Shown here one piece after another: positions 41,989 to 50,236 of a DNA stretch of 50,769 bases (its first letter is position 1; each line of letters opens with the position of its first letter). The stretch is from Rhodosalinus sediminis (lineage in GTDB: Bacteria; Pseudomonadota; Alphaproteobacteria; Rhodobacterales; Rhodobacteraceae), in NCBI RefSeq assembly GCF_003385555.1, contig NZ_QOHR01000021.1:1-50769 (forward strand), written 5' to 3'. A program made the position numbers and the translations under genes. Below the pieces are notes generated by a model. It was not told the origin of the DNA. It saw only the letters and a program-made list of their open reading frames with translations, and searched no databases.

Positions 41989-42384
41989 TCAGGCGAAGCG
42001 GCCGCTGCGCTCGAGCACCTCGATCTGGTAGCCGTCCGGGTCCGCCACGAAGAAGAAGCGCGCGATGCGCGTGCCGCCGGGCGCGAAGTCCACGATGCGG
42101 CGCGGGGCGAATCCCGCCTCGGTGAAACGCGCGTGCTCGGCGTCGAGATCGTCCACCGTGACCGCGAGATGGCCGTAACCGTCGCCGAGATCATACGCCG
42201 CCTCACGCCCCTTGTTGACGGTCAGTTCGAGCTCGAAGGCGGCCTCGGCGTTGCTCAGGTAGACCAGCGTGAAGTCGTCGAAGTCGAGCCGGTCCGCCAC
42301 CTCGAGCCCGAAGGCGCGGCGGTAGAAATCGATCGACCGCGCCTCGTCGAGAACGCGGATCATGCTGTGCGCGAGTCGGGCCAT
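41989..42384 (-). CDS. VOC-family glyoxalase I-like protein
   Basis: A 131-residue protein with the doubled beta-alpha-beta-beta-beta VOC fold. MARLAHSMIRVLDEARSIDFYRRAFG is the first module and YGHLAVTVDDLDAEHARFTEAGF the second. Candidate metal ligands are His6, Glu in FELELTV, His in DGYGHLAV, and Glu in GYQIEVLE. This is the His/Glu/His/Glu pattern of lactoylglutathione lyase, which disposes of methylglyoxal. An AGGAG ribosome site precedes the ATG at 42384. Substrate assignment is by family only. Confidence 0.88.
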   Translation of the reverse strand: MARLAHSMIRVLDEARSIDFYRRAFGLEVADRLDFDDFTLVYLSNAEAAFELELTVNKGREAAYDLGDGYGHLAVTVDDLDAEHARFTEAGFAPRRIVDFAPGGTRIARFFFVADPDGYQIEVLERSGRFA

Positions 42385-42529
42385 CGGGGCATCTCCTGAT
42401 CTGACGCGGCCCTGATGCCGTCGCGCGCGCCGCGGCGCAACCGCGCCGCCCGGTCGGGTCCACCGGGCGCCATGGCACGGCGCCGCGCGATCGCGTATCC
42501 CGACGCCGAATGCAGCAGGAGGCAGGCCG

Positions 42530-43162
42530 ATGAGCCCGATCGAAGCGCTGGATTTCGTCGGCGTCGCGCTCTTCGCGGCGACCGGTGCGCTCGCGGCCTC
42601 GCGCAAGCAGCTCGACGTGATCGGCTTCCTGTTCCTCGCGGCGGTCACCGGCATCGGCGGCGGCACGGCGCGCGACCTGATGCTCGGCGTTCCGGTGTTC
42701 TGGGTCGAGCGCCCGGCGCATGTTCTCGCCTGCGCGGCCACGGCGGTGCTCGTCTATTTCACGGCGCATCTTCTCGAGTCGCGCTACAGGCTCCTGCTCT
42801 GGCTCGACGCCATGGCGCTCGCCGCCTACGGCGTCTTCGGCGCCTACAAGGGCCTCGCCGTGACGGGATCAGCCACCGTCGCCGTGGTCATGGGCGTGCT
42901 GACGGGCACGCTCGGCGGGATCATCCGGGACGTGGTCGCGCGCGAGCCCTCGGTCCTCCTGCGACAGGAGATCTACGTCGCCGCGGCGGCGCTCGGCGCC
43001 GCGACCTTCCTTCTGCTCGACCGGGCGGGCCTGCCGCTCTGGGTCACGGCGGGCGGGGGCTTCGCCGCGGCGCTCATCCTGCGCGGCGGGACGATCCGCT
43101 ACGGCTGGCGCCTGCCGGCCTACCGCTCGCGCCCGGGGCGCAGTCCCGACGACCTGTCCTGA
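42530..43162 (+). CDS. Trimeric intracellular cation (TRIC) channel family protein (UPF0126/YadS type)
   Basis: A 210-residue membrane protein with seven hydrophobic helices built from two inverted repeats of three plus one. The two Gly-rich pore motifs GIGGGTARDLMLG (about residue 44) and TLGGIIRDVVAREP (about 126) are the diagnostic duplicated GGGxxRD motif. Bacterial homologues are potassium-permeable or amino-acid related. The gene starts 145 bases from the divergent glyoxalase gene and a GGAGG site precedes it. No functional link to the neighbours is evident. Confidence 0.9.
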   Translation: MSPIEALDFVGVALFAATGALAASRKQLDVIGFLFLAAVTGIGGGTARDLMLGVPVFWVERPAHVLACAATAVLVYFTAHLLESRYRLLLWLDAMALAAYGVFGAYKGLAVTGSATVAVVMGVLTGTLGGIIRDVVAREPSVLLRQEIYVAAAALGAATFLLLDRAGLPLWVTAGGGFAAALILRGGTIRYGWRLPAYRSRPGRSPDDLS

Positions 43163-43263
43163 TCCGCGCCTGTCGCCCGCCCGCATGGATATCCCGCGCC
43201 CGATCGGGTAAGCCCGTGCCCCATGTGCGACACAACAAGGACCAGAACCGACAGGAGCGGGAC

Positions 43264-44277
43264 ATGACCAGCTTGACCGAAGCCGAGGAGATTTCCGAGA
43301 TCGCCTTCGGCTACATGGGGTCCAAGGCGCTGTTCGCGGCGCTCGATTTCGGGATCTTCACCAGCCTCTCCGGCGGCGCGCGGGACATCCCCGCCATCGC
43401 CGAGGCCGCCGGCCTGCCCGAGGAGCGCGCGCGCACGCTGCTCACGGCGCTGACGGCGCTCGGCCTGACCGAGCGGCGGGGCGAGGGCTTCGCCAATTCG
43501 CCGGCCGCCGAGGCCTTCCTCGTGCGCGGGGCGAAATACGACTTCGGCGACTACCTGCGCCTGCAGGTCGGGCGGCAGATGTACCCGGTCATGGATCAGA
43601 TCGGCGACGCCCTCGCCGGGCGGCTCTCGAAGGACGCGATCGGCTCCTACGCCGCGTGGTTCTCCGATCCGGAGGAGGCGCGGCTCTACTCCGAGAGCCA
43701 GCACGCCGGCTCGCTCGGCCCGGCGCGGAGCCTCGCGCGGAAGGTGGATCTCGGCGATGTGCGCCATCTCCTCGACGTGGGCGGCGGCACGGGGGCCTTC
43801 GCGATCACGCTCGCCCGCGCCAACCCCGAGCTGCGCGCGACGGTGGTGGATTTCCCGAACGTCGCCGAGCTCGGCCGCGCCTATGTCGCGGACGCGGGGC
43901 TCTCGGAGCGGATCACCTTCCGCGACGGCGACGCGCTGGAGGCCGAGTGGCCCGGCGGGCAGGACGCGATCCTTATGTCCTACCTGCTGTCGGGGCTGCC
44001 CGATCACACGCACGAGGCGCTGCTCGCCCGCGCCCGCGACCACCTCGCGCCCGGTGGGCGGCTTCTGGTGCACGACTTCATCGTGGACGAGGACCGCTCG
44101 GGCCCGAAGAACACCGCGCTCTGGCAGCTTCAGCACACCGCCTTCACGCCCGAGGCGCGCTCGCTCTCGGACGGCTGGCTGGCCGAGCGTATGCGCGCCG
44201 CGGGCTTCGAGCGGGTCGAGGTCGGGCCGCTCATCCCCGGCATGACGAAGCTGGCGACCGGCCACCGCCCGGCCTGA
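43264..44277 (+). CDS. O-methyltransferase of the winged-helix (acetylserotonin/hydroxyneurosporene) class
   Basis: A 337-residue methyltransferase. The N-terminal winged helix used for dimerisation spans about residues 5-95 (IPAIAEAAGLPEERARTLLTAL). The SAM domain has HLLDVGGGTGAFAITLARANP at about 163, VVDFPNVAELGRAYV, and LLARARDHLAPGGRLLVHDFIVDEDRSG. The plant/bacterial family methylates hydroxyl groups of phenols, carotenoids and similar compounds. No photosynthesis, carotenoid or melatonin genes are nearby, so I give no substrate. A GGAG site precedes the ATG at 43264, about 100 bases after the channel gene. Confidence 0.88.
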   Translation: MTSLTEAEEISEIAFGYMGSKALFAALDFGIFTSLSGGARDIPAIAEAAGLPEERARTLLTALTALGLTERRGEGFANSPAAEAFLVRGAKYDFGDYLRLQVGRQMYPVMDQIGDALAGRLSKDAIGSYAAWFSDPEEARLYSESQHAGSLGPARSLARKVDLGDVRHLLDVGGGTGAFAITLARANPELRATVVDFPNVAELGRAYVADAGLSERITFRDGDALEAEWPGGQDAILMSYLLSGLPDHTHEALLARARDHLAPGGRLLVHDFIVDEDRSGPKNTALWQLQHTAFTPEARSLSDGWLAERMRAAGFERVEVGPLIPGMTKLATGHRPA

Positions 44278-44544
44278 CCGGCGCGACGCGCCGCCTGTGC
44301 AGGTGGCGGTCGCGCGTGATGACGCCAGCCGCCGCTCTCCGCGCGCAGGCGCGGGTGGCGGCAGTCGATCGCCGGGGCGCCGGGGCCGGCCGCCGGGGTC
44401 CGACCACGGCCCGGCGCAGGGCATCACGGCGAGGGGCCCGGCCGTCTCCCTGACCGCCCCGTCGATCGAGGCGACCGGGCGCGCGGCCGAGGGCCGCCGC
44501 GCAAGATCGCGCCCGTCGCGGCGCGGACCGCGACGGGCGGGTGC
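44278..44544. other. Non-coding GC-rich region
   Basis: Between the O-methyltransferase stop and the cytochrome b561 stub no reading frame with family support exists on either strand. I looked on the minus strand for the missing remainder of cytochrome b561 and did not find it in any frame. No T-rich terminator is present. Confidence 0.4.
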
Positions 44545-44655
44545 TCACTCCGGCGTCGGCGCGGTCTCTCGCGGTCGCCGCTTGGCGCCCGTGATCATGG
44601 CGCGGACGAGGGTGTCCCAGACCCGCACCGTTCCGGTGTCCGCCGTCTCCGCCAT
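44545..44655 (-). pseudogene. Truncated cytochrome b561 N-terminal fragment
   Basis: A 36-codon frame begins at 44655, sharing its A with the TGA of the PepSY gene (TGATG). Residues 9-18 (TVRVWDTLVR) are the N-terminal signature of cytochrome b561-type proteins, which normally continue with a heme-ligating His-Trp and four helices. Here the next residues are AMITGAKRRPRE and the frame ends. No hydrophobic helix is encoded. In other proteobacteria a cytochrome b561 gene commonly follows PepSY genes beside two-component systems. The fragment is therefore best read as a deletion remnant still positioned for translation. Confidence 0.6.
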
Positions 44656-44978
44656 CAATCGTCATACCCCGCGTCGTCGTCATCGTCGCGGTCCCGGTCG
44701 TCGCGATACGGCAGGACCCCGCCGGTGACCGGGTCGAGGTAAGCCTCGACGCGCAGGCCGTTGGCGTCGATCATCTCGACGTCGTAACGGCCGCGCTCCA
44801 GCTCGATCTCGCGGAGGGTGTAGCCCTGCCCCTCGAGCATGGTGGCGATCTCGGCGACGCTCATGCGGTCCTGCACCGGCTGTCGCGCCGCGCCGGCGGC
44901 ATCCTGCTGCTGGGCGGCGGCGCCGAGCGCGGCGAGGCCGGTGGCGAGGGCCGCGGTGAAGAGAATGCTGCGTCTCAT
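44655..44978 (-). CDS. Periplasmic PepSY-domain protein 1
   Basis: A 107-residue protein with a signal peptide of about 22 residues (ending GAAAQ) and one PepSY-like module at about 38-92. Within it, MSVAEIATMLEGQGYTLREIELERGRYDVEMIDANGLRVEAYLDP fits the family pattern of a helix followed by three strands. The tail is an acidic Asp-rich run (DDRDRDDDDDAGYDD) that could bind metal ions. It is divergent from a second PepSY gene and translationally coupled to the cytochrome b561 stub. PepSY proteins inhibit or modulate envelope enzymes and sensors. Confidence 0.85.
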   Translation of the reverse strand: MRRSILFTAALATGLAALGAAAQQQDAAGAARQPVQDRMSVAEIATMLEGQGYTLREIELERGRYDVEMIDANGLRVEAYLDPVTGGVLPYRDDRDRDDDDDAGYDD

Positions 44979-45042
44979 GTCGTATCTCCCGTGGTGAGGC
45001 GGCCCCCATGGCCGCCGGTGCCCCGCTTCTGCACCGGGTCGC

Positions 45043-45081
45043 CTGACGCTGGGCTGATCCGCGGCGTCAGTGTGTCGTCAG
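45043..45081. promoter_or_regulatory. Four-half-site dyad, candidate response regulator operator
   Basis: CTGAC (45043-45047) and CTGAT (45054-45058) mirror GTCAG (45066-45070) and GTCAG (45077-45081), exactly symmetric about 45062, with 11-bp spacing inside each pair. The arrangement is two tandem half-sites in each orientation between the divergent PepSY genes (starts 44978 and 45098). An OmpR-type dimer could bind each pair and drive each gene. The adjacent response regulator at 45420 is the natural candidate. Confidence 0.55.
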
Positions 45082-45097
45082 CGTCGCGGCGGTAGAT

Positions 45098-45418
45098 ATG
45101 CGGGCCATGCGATACCCCAGCCCCTGCCGCAGCCTCCTCCTCCTCTGCCTTCTGGCCGGTCCCGCGCTGGCCGACGACGACGGCCACGACCGCGCCCGGC
45201 GGGCGCTGCAGGCGGGCGAGATACTGCCGCTCCCGGAGATCCTCGCCGCCGCGGCGGCCGCGCGCCCCGGGCGCGTCATCGCGCTAGAGCTGGAGCGCGA
45301 GGACGGGCGCTGGCTCTACGAGCTGGAGCTTGTGACGCCGGAGGGGCGGCTCTACGAGATGGAGATCGACGCCGCGAGCGCGACCGTTCTGGAGCTGGAA
45401 CGCGAGGAGGACGACTGA
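45098..45418 (+). CDS. Periplasmic PepSY-domain protein 2
   Basis: A 106-residue secreted protein. The first codon is at 45098, but an internal ATG at 45107 is an equally good start. The signal peptide is SLLLLCLLAGPALA with cleavage before DDDG. The PepSY-like module (residues 38-100) holds ILPLPEILAAAAAARPGRVIALELE and the tail EMEIDAASATVLELEREEDD. It heads a tight operon: the response regulator starts 1 base after its stop. Likely an envelope partner of the sensor kinase. Confidence 0.84.
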   Translation: MRAMRYPSPCRSLLLLCLLAGPALADDDGHDRARRALQAGEILPLPEILAAAAAARPGRVIALELEREDGRWLYELELVTPEGRLYEMEIDAASATVLELEREEDD

Positions 45419-45419
45419 C

Positions 45420-46079
45420 ATGCGCGCGCTGGCGGCCGAGGACGATCCCCGCATCGCGTCCGATCCGTCCGACGCGCTGACGGCCGCGGGCTTCCGGGTG
45501 GAGGTGACGGGCGACGGCGAGGACGCATGGTTTCTCGGCGACACCGAGGCGTACGACCTCGTCGTGCTGGATCTGGGCCTGCCGGGCATGGACGGGCTGG
45601 CGGTCCTGAAGCGCTGGCGCGCGAACGGACGCGCCATGCCGGTGCTCGTGCTGACGGCGCGCGGCACCTGGCAGGAACGGGTGGAAGGCATCGAGGCGGG
45701 CGCCGACGACGACCTGCCCAAGCCCTTCCGCATGGAGGAGCTCGTAGCCCGCGCCCGGGCGCTGGTGCACCGCTCCGGCGGCCATTCCGGCGCGCTGCAG
45801 GAGGCCGGCGCGCTCAGCCTCGACACCAACCGGATGCGCGTCGCGGTGCGCGGCGTGCCCGTGCAGGTCACCGCGCTGGAATATCGCCTGCTGGCCTACC
45901 TGATGCAGAACCGCGAAAGGCCCGTCCCGCCGACGGAACTTCTGGAGCACCTCTACGGCGACGACGACGCGCGCGAGGCCAACGCGCTGGAGGCGGTGAT
46001 CGCGCGGCTCCGGCGGAAGCTGGGGCGCGGCGTGATCGGCACGCGGCGCGGCTTCGGCTCTTTCCTGGAGACCGCGTGA
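45420..46079 (+). CDS. OmpR-family response regulator with unusual receiver residues
   Basis: A 219-residue regulator, PhoP/QseB-like. The phosphoacceptor Asp is in LVVLDLGLPGMDG and the switch Lys in DLPKPF, so the active site is complete. Two positions are unusual: the N-terminus reads AAEDDPRIASDP where most have VEDD, and GADDDLPKPF has Asp where Tyr is almost universal. The C-terminal winged helix is intact (VTALEYRLLAYLMQNR through ANALEAVIARLRRKLGRG). It overlaps the kinase start by 4 bases (GTGA). Confidence 0.92.
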   Translation: MRALAAEDDPRIASDPSDALTAAGFRVEVTGDGEDAWFLGDTEAYDLVVLDLGLPGMDGLAVLKRWRANGRAMPVLVLTARGTWQERVEGIEAGADDDLPKPFRMEELVARARALVHRSGGHSGALQEAGALSLDTNRMRVAVRGVPVQVTALEYRLLAYLMQNRERPVPPTELLEHLYGDDDAREANALEAVIARLRRKLGRGVIGTRRGFGSFLETA

Positions 46080-47413
46080 GCCTGCGCCTGCGCCTCGCGC
46101 TGGCCGGGGCTCTGGCCGTTCTCGGCGCGCTGGGCCTCGCGGCCTTCGGCCTGTCGCAGCTCTTCGGCGCGCATGTGGAGCGGCGCGCGGTCGCCGAGAT
46201 GGGCGTGCAGCTCGACCAGGTCCTCGCGGGGCTGGAGCGGGGGCCGGACGGGCTGACCGTGGCGCGCGATCCCGCGGATCCGCGCTTCGACCGGCCCTAC
46301 GGCGGGCTCTACTGGCAGATCGAAGGCCCGGACGGCGTCGAGCGATCCCGCGCGCTCTGGGACGCCGCGCTGGAGCTTCCGGCCGACACGCTGGGCGCTG
46401 GCGGGGTGCATGTCCACCACCTGCCGGGGCCGGACGGGGATGCGCTTCTGGTGCTCGAGCGGTCCGTCACGCTGCCAGCGCGGCTCGGCGGCGGGTCCGC
46501 CCGCGCGGCGGTCGCCATGTCGGCGGCGGACCTCGACGCCGCCCGCCGCGCCTTCGTGGCCGATCTCCTCCCCTATCTCGGGCTGCTCGCGCTGGCGCTG
46601 ACGGCGGCGGGCTGGGCGCAGCTCTGGGTCGGGCTGCGGCCGCTCGGCGGGCTGGGGGCGCGGGTCGCCGCGCTGCGCGCGGGCCGGGCAGAGCGCATGG
46701 GCGCGGACTGGCCGCAGGAGTTGCGCCCGCTCGCCGGGGAGATCGACGCGCTGCTCGCCGCGCGCGAGGCCGAAAGCGCCCGCGCCCGGGCCCGCGCCGC
46801 CGACCTCGCCCACGGGCTCAAGACGCCGCTGCAGGCCCTGATGGGCGAGGCGGCGCGCCTGCGCGCCACCGGCGCCGAGAGCGAGGCCGAGGAGATCGAG
46901 GAAACGGCCCGCGCCATGCGCCGGATCGTGGACCGCGAACTGGCCCGCGCCCGCACCGCGGCCCGGGCCGGCGACGCCAGCGCCGATGCGCGCGACGTCG
47001 CGGAGAAGCTCGTCGCGGTGCTGCGGCGCACGCCGAATGGCGCGCGGCTGGACTGGCGGATCGACATCCCGGCGGGCACGCGCGTCGCCCTCGACCCCGC
47101 GGACCTCTCCGAGGCGCTCGGCGCGCTCGCCGAGAACGCCGCGCGCCACGCCCGGTCACGGGTGGCCCTTTCGGCGCGCGCGCAGGAGGGACGAGTCCTG
47201 CTGGGCGTCACGGACGACGGTCCGGGCATCCCGCCCGAGCGCCGCACGGCGCTGCGCGCCCGCCACGGCCACGCCGACGAGACGGGCACAGGCCTCGGGC
47301 TCGCCATCGCCGCCGAGATCGGCGAGGCCGCGGGCGGGCGGCTGACCCTGTCCGACGCCGATCCCGGCCTGACGGCGACCCTCGCCCTGCCCTCGCCCGG
47401 CGCCCCCGGATAG
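46076..47413 (+). CDS. Sensor histidine kinase of the PepSY-linked two-component system
   Basis: A 445-residue kinase starting at GTG 46076, inside the regulator stop. The first helix is at about 6-28 and the second at about 165-185, with a periplasmic domain of about 140 residues between. A HAMP-like linker follows. The H-box is DLAHGLKTPLQALMGE (about 242), the N-box LGALAENAARHARSRV, and the G boxes are VTDDGPGIPPER and ETGTGLGLAIAAEIGE. The His-Gly-Leu-Lys-Thr-Pro H-box belongs to the PhoQ/QseC type of kinases. The signal is unknown, and the two PepSY proteins next door suggest an envelope cue. Confidence 0.93.
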   Translation: MSLRLRLALAGALAVLGALGLAAFGLSQLFGAHVERRAVAEMGVQLDQVLAGLERGPDGLTVARDPADPRFDRPYGGLYWQIEGPDGVERSRALWDAALELPADTLGAGGVHVHHLPGPDGDALLVLERSVTLPARLGGGSARAAVAMSAADLDAARRAFVADLLPYLGLLALALTAAGWAQLWVGLRPLGGLGARVAALRAGRAERMGADWPQELRPLAGEIDALLAAREAESARARARAADLAHGLKTPLQALMGEAARLRATGAESEAEEIEETARAMRRIVDRELARARTAARAGDASADARDVAEKLVAVLRRTPNGARLDWRIDIPAGTRVALDPADLSEALGALAENAARHARSRVALSARAQEGRVLLGVTDDGPGIPPERRTALRARHGHADETGTGLGLAIAAEIGEAAGGRLTLSDADPGLTATLALPSPGAPG

Positions 47414-47812
47414 GAGGGCGTCGCGGACGGGCCCGGCCGCAGGGACGCGCTCCGGCGGCGCGGTCGTGCCGCGAAAGGGGCGGCTTGGCCCTCTCTCGGC
47501 AGAGGCCGCGACGCGGGGCGGTATCAGGGCGCGCCCGCGGCCGTGCGGGCGGGACTTCGCCTGATCGAACGCGAAGAGGCCGGGCGCGGGTCACGGCACC
47601 GCCGCCCCCCCGGTCCGCCGCGCGGGGACGTGGCGACCGGCTGTCGCGCTTGTCCTGCCGGCGGCCGCCGGGTGTCGTGTCGCAGCCTGCCCCTGACCGG
47701 CTTTCGCGGGCCCGCCGGCCATTTCCCCGGACCTCGGAGAACAGGCCGCGCGGGGACGGCTGGACGAACGCGCAGGGGCCGTGCCCGGGGCGTGGAGTGG
47801 AACCGCCCCGGA
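47414..47812. other. Intergenic region, no supported gene
   Basis: About 400 bases between the kinase stop and the DUF2478 gene stop. Frames in this region are Arg/Pro/Gly-rich with no recognisable pattern. I see no RNA gene, repeat or T-rich terminator. It is the boundary between two convergent transcription units. Confidence 0.45.
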
Positions 47813-48328
47813 TCAGGTGACCGCGGCCGGGACGACGTCCGCGGCCCATCGTGCGAGGGCCGCGGGCTCGGGGGGCAGATGGGTTGCGAGACCGCCGGCG
47901 AACGCGTCGAACGCCGTGCGGTTCAGCCCGTTCAGCCCCACGAGGACCGGCACATCGCGCGCTATGGCCTCCGCGATCACGTCGCGGAAACCGCGCCCCT
48001 CGGCCTCGTGCTTGCCGAACTTGTTGACGATGAGCAGGTCGGCCCCCGCGTCGAGCCGCGCCGAGACCAGCGCGACGGCCGCCTCGAGCGCCTCGGGGTC
48101 GAGGCGACAGCCGCGCGCGGCGGGGCCGAGGTCCTGGCTGATCCGCAGGACCGGCCCCTGGGGCAGCACGCGCACGTCCATGTCGCAGGGGCCCGCGTCG
48201 GCCCGCCCGGAGTTGATCTGCACGGTGCCGCAGAGCCTCAGCCCGCGCGCCATGAGATCGGCGGCGAGCCCCGCGAGGATCAGGTCGGTGTCGCCGCGGC
48301 CGGGCGCCATGGTGCAGGCGAGGGTCAT
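47813..48328 (-). CDS. DUF2478 domain protein
   Basis: A 171-residue protein starting MTLACTMAPGRGDTDLIL at 48328 with a GAGGAG site; an alternative start at 48343 overlaps the moeA stop by four bases. Pieces such as CDMDVRVLPQGPVLRISQDLG, LDPEALEAAVALVS and LLIVNKFGKHEAEGRGF are typical of DUF2478 proteins. These resemble P-loop nucleotide-binding proteins and are frequently found with molybdenum or molybdopterin genes. The function is unknown. It is the last gene of the MoeA cluster. The tail is GLNRTAFDAFAGG and continues to PAAVT. Confidence 0.82.
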   Translation of the reverse strand: MTLACTMAPGRGDTDLILAGLAADLMARGLRLCGTVQINSGRADAGPCDMDVRVLPQGPVLRISQDLGPAARGCRLDPEALEAAVALVSARLDAGADLLIVNKFGKHEAEGRGFRDVIAEAIARDVPVLVGLNGLNRTAFDAFAGGLATHLPPEPAALARWAADVVPAAVT

Positions 48329-48339
48329 CGCGTCTCTCC

Positions 48340-49623
48340 TCATGTCTCGGCGAAGGGCTCGAACTCGACCAGCGCGCCCGCCGGCAGGTGATCGGCCTCG
48401 GCCGGAAGGAACATCAGCCCGTCGGCCCCGGGCAGCCCCGCGACCCGGCCCGACTGGGTGGACGCCTCGAAGCGGACGATCTCGCGGCCCTCGGCGTCGC
48501 AGCCGGCGATGGCCGCTGGCCTGATCTCGCAGCGCCCCGGGGTGCGGTGGATCGCAGTTGCTGTCACCACATGGCGCCGCGCCGGCACGGGATGCGTCTG
48601 ACCGGCGAGCCGGCGCAGGAGCGCCCGCCCGAAGAGGTGCCAGCTGACGAAGGCGGCGAGCGGGTTGCCCGGCAGGCCCAGCCACGTCGCCGCGCCGAGG
48701 CGTCCGAAGGCGACGGGCTTGCCCGGCTTGATCGCGACGCCGGCGAAGCAAACTTCCGCCCCGAGGGCCGCGAGCGCCGGGGCGACGTGATCCGCCTCGC
48801 CGACGGAGAGGCCGCCCGTGGTCACGACGAGATCGGCCCGCGCGGCGAGGTCGGCGATCCGGCGCGTCAGCGCGGCGCGATCGTCCCCGCCGTGGGCGAC
48901 GGCGACGAGCTCGACCGCCGGTCCCGCGAGGGCGGCGGCGAGCATCGGCGTGTTGACGTCCGGGATGGCGGCGGCGGCGGCGCGCGCGACGCCCGCGGGC
49001 TGCACCTCGTCGCCCGTGACCATGAGCGCGACGCGCAGGGGCCGGCGCACGTGCAGCCTGTCCGCCCCCGCCGCGGCGGCCGCGGCGATCTCGCGCGGGC
49101 CGAGCCGGCGGCCGGCGTCGAGCACGAGCTGACCGGCCGCCATGTCCTCTCCCGCGCGGCGGAGGTTGAGGCCCGGCGCCGGGCGCGCGTCGATGCGGAT
49201 GGCGTCGCCCTCGCGGTGGACGTGCTCCTGCATCACGACCGCGTCCGCGCCCGGCGGGATCGGCGCCCCGGTGAAGATGCGCGCCGCCATGGCGCCCGGG
49301 AGCGGGGCCGGCGCGCCCTGCCCCGCGGTGACCCGATCGGTCACGGCGAGCCACCAGGGGCCCTCGCCCGAGAGGGCGCGCGTGGCCACGGCGTAGCCGT
49401 CCATCGCCGCGTTGTCGAAGGGCGGCGCCGCCGCGCGCGCCGCGACCGGCCGCGCGAGAATCCGGCCCGCCGCCGCGGCCGGAGACAGGGCCTCCGTCCC
49501 GGCGACGGGCGCGGCGTGGGCCGCGATGCGCTCCAACGCCGCGTCGAGGGAGATCGCGGCCCCGGCGCCCTCCCCCGCGTCGCAGCCGCAGCCCGGCCCG
49601 ATCAGTCGGTCGATCGCCGTCAT
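48340..49623 (-). CDS. moeA: Molybdopterin molybdotransferase MoeA
   Basis: A 427-residue MoeA-type enzyme that inserts molybdate into adenylated molybdopterin. Visible blocks are PFDNAAMDGYAV (about residue 67), FTGAPIPPGADAVVMQE (about 115), VALMVTGDEV, VTTGGLSVGEADHV, KPGKPVAFG and GLPGNPLAAFVSW. The last 80 residues are the C-terminal beta domain. The N-terminus GPGCGCDAG has an unusual cysteine pair before the domain. It overlaps the hemerythrin gene by 4 bases, and the DUF2478 gene follows. Confidence 0.95.
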   Translation of the reverse strand: MTAIDRLIGPGCGCDAGEGAGAAISLDAALERIAAHAAPVAGTEALSPAAAAGRILARPVAARAAAPPFDNAAMDGYAVATRALSGEGPWWLAVTDRVTAGQGAPAPLPGAMAARIFTGAPIPPGADAVVMQEHVHREGDAIRIDARPAPGLNLRRAGEDMAAGQLVLDAGRRLGPREIAAAAAAGADRLHVRRPLRVALMVTGDEVQPAGVARAAAAAIPDVNTPMLAAALAGPAVELVAVAHGGDDRAALTRRIADLAARADLVVTTGGLSVGEADHVAPALAALGAEVCFAGVAIKPGKPVAFGRLGAATWLGLPGNPLAAFVSWHLFGRALLRRLAGQTHPVPARRHVVTATAIHRTPGRCEIRPAAIAGCDAEGREIVRFEASTQSGRVAGLPGADGLMFLPAEADHLPAGALVEFEPFAET

Positions 49624-50216
49624 TCCCAGGTCTCCGGTCCGCTGTCCGCAGCGTCGCCCGCGTCGCGCGCCACGGTCGGGGCCATGATCCCGCGGCGGCG
49701 CATCATGCGCCCGCCCAGCGTCTCGAGGTCGCCGGGCGCGAGACGCAGCCGCGCGAAAGGCAGGACGATGGCGTTCTCGAGGATCAGGTGGCGGCGCGCG
49801 TGGTTGGCGTAACGCCGCAGCCCCTCCCGCCCGGTCGCGTCGAGGCGATCCGGCCCCGCACGCACCGCCGCGACGATCCCCGGCGTGTCGACACCGGCGT
49901 GCAGGTGATCGGCCTCCAGCCTCACCAGGACCGGCGCGATCTCGTCCTCTGGCGCGCAGCGCCGCCGCAGGAGCGGGAAGAGGTCGGCCTCCTCGTCGGC
50001 GATGTGGAGGGCGAGCTCCGTCCCGAGGAAGCCCGCGGCCTGATCGAGGTCGCGCCGCGCGACGGTCTCCCCGGCGGCGAGCCTGTCGAGGATCGCGCAG
50101 ACGTGGCGCTCGCGCAGGTGGTCCTCGTGCAGGACGCCCAGCGGATCGCTCAGGAGCCGCGGCGGCGTCGGAGAGCGGCAGTCCCCGCGTCTCGGGTCTC
50201 GGGCGTGGCTGGTCAT
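49620..50216 (-). CDS. Hemerythrin-like (HHE) domain protein
   Basis: A 198-residue protein starting MTSHARDPRRGD at 50216. The HHE four-helix bundle has VLHEDHLRERHV, LHIADEEADLFPLLRR, VRLEADHLHAG and ARRHLILENAIVLPFARLR, so the His and Glu ligands of a di-iron centre are present. Such proteins bind O2, NO or iron, for example as a sensor or repair protein in nitrate-respiring bacteria. Its stop overlaps the moeA start by 4 bases and it follows the parvulin gene by 20 bases, so all belong to one unit. Confidence 0.88.
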   Translation of the reverse strand: MTSHARDPRRGDCRSPTPPRLLSDPLGVLHEDHLRERHVCAILDRLAAGETVARRDLDQAAGFLGTELALHIADEEADLFPLLRRRCAPEDEIAPVLVRLEADHLHAGVDTPGIVAAVRAGPDRLDATGREGLRRYANHARRHLILENAIVLPFARLRLAPGDLETLGGRMMRRRGIMAPTVARDAGDAADSGPETWE

Positions 50217-50236
50217 GGAGCCGCCCTCCCGGGGCG

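Noticed and set aside
43264-44277. Assignment of the O-methyltransferase to bacteriochlorophyll or carotenoid synthesis (BchU/CrtF)
   Set aside because: Only the fold and family match. No photosynthesis or carotenoid genes are in the window and the substrate residues cannot be judged by eye.
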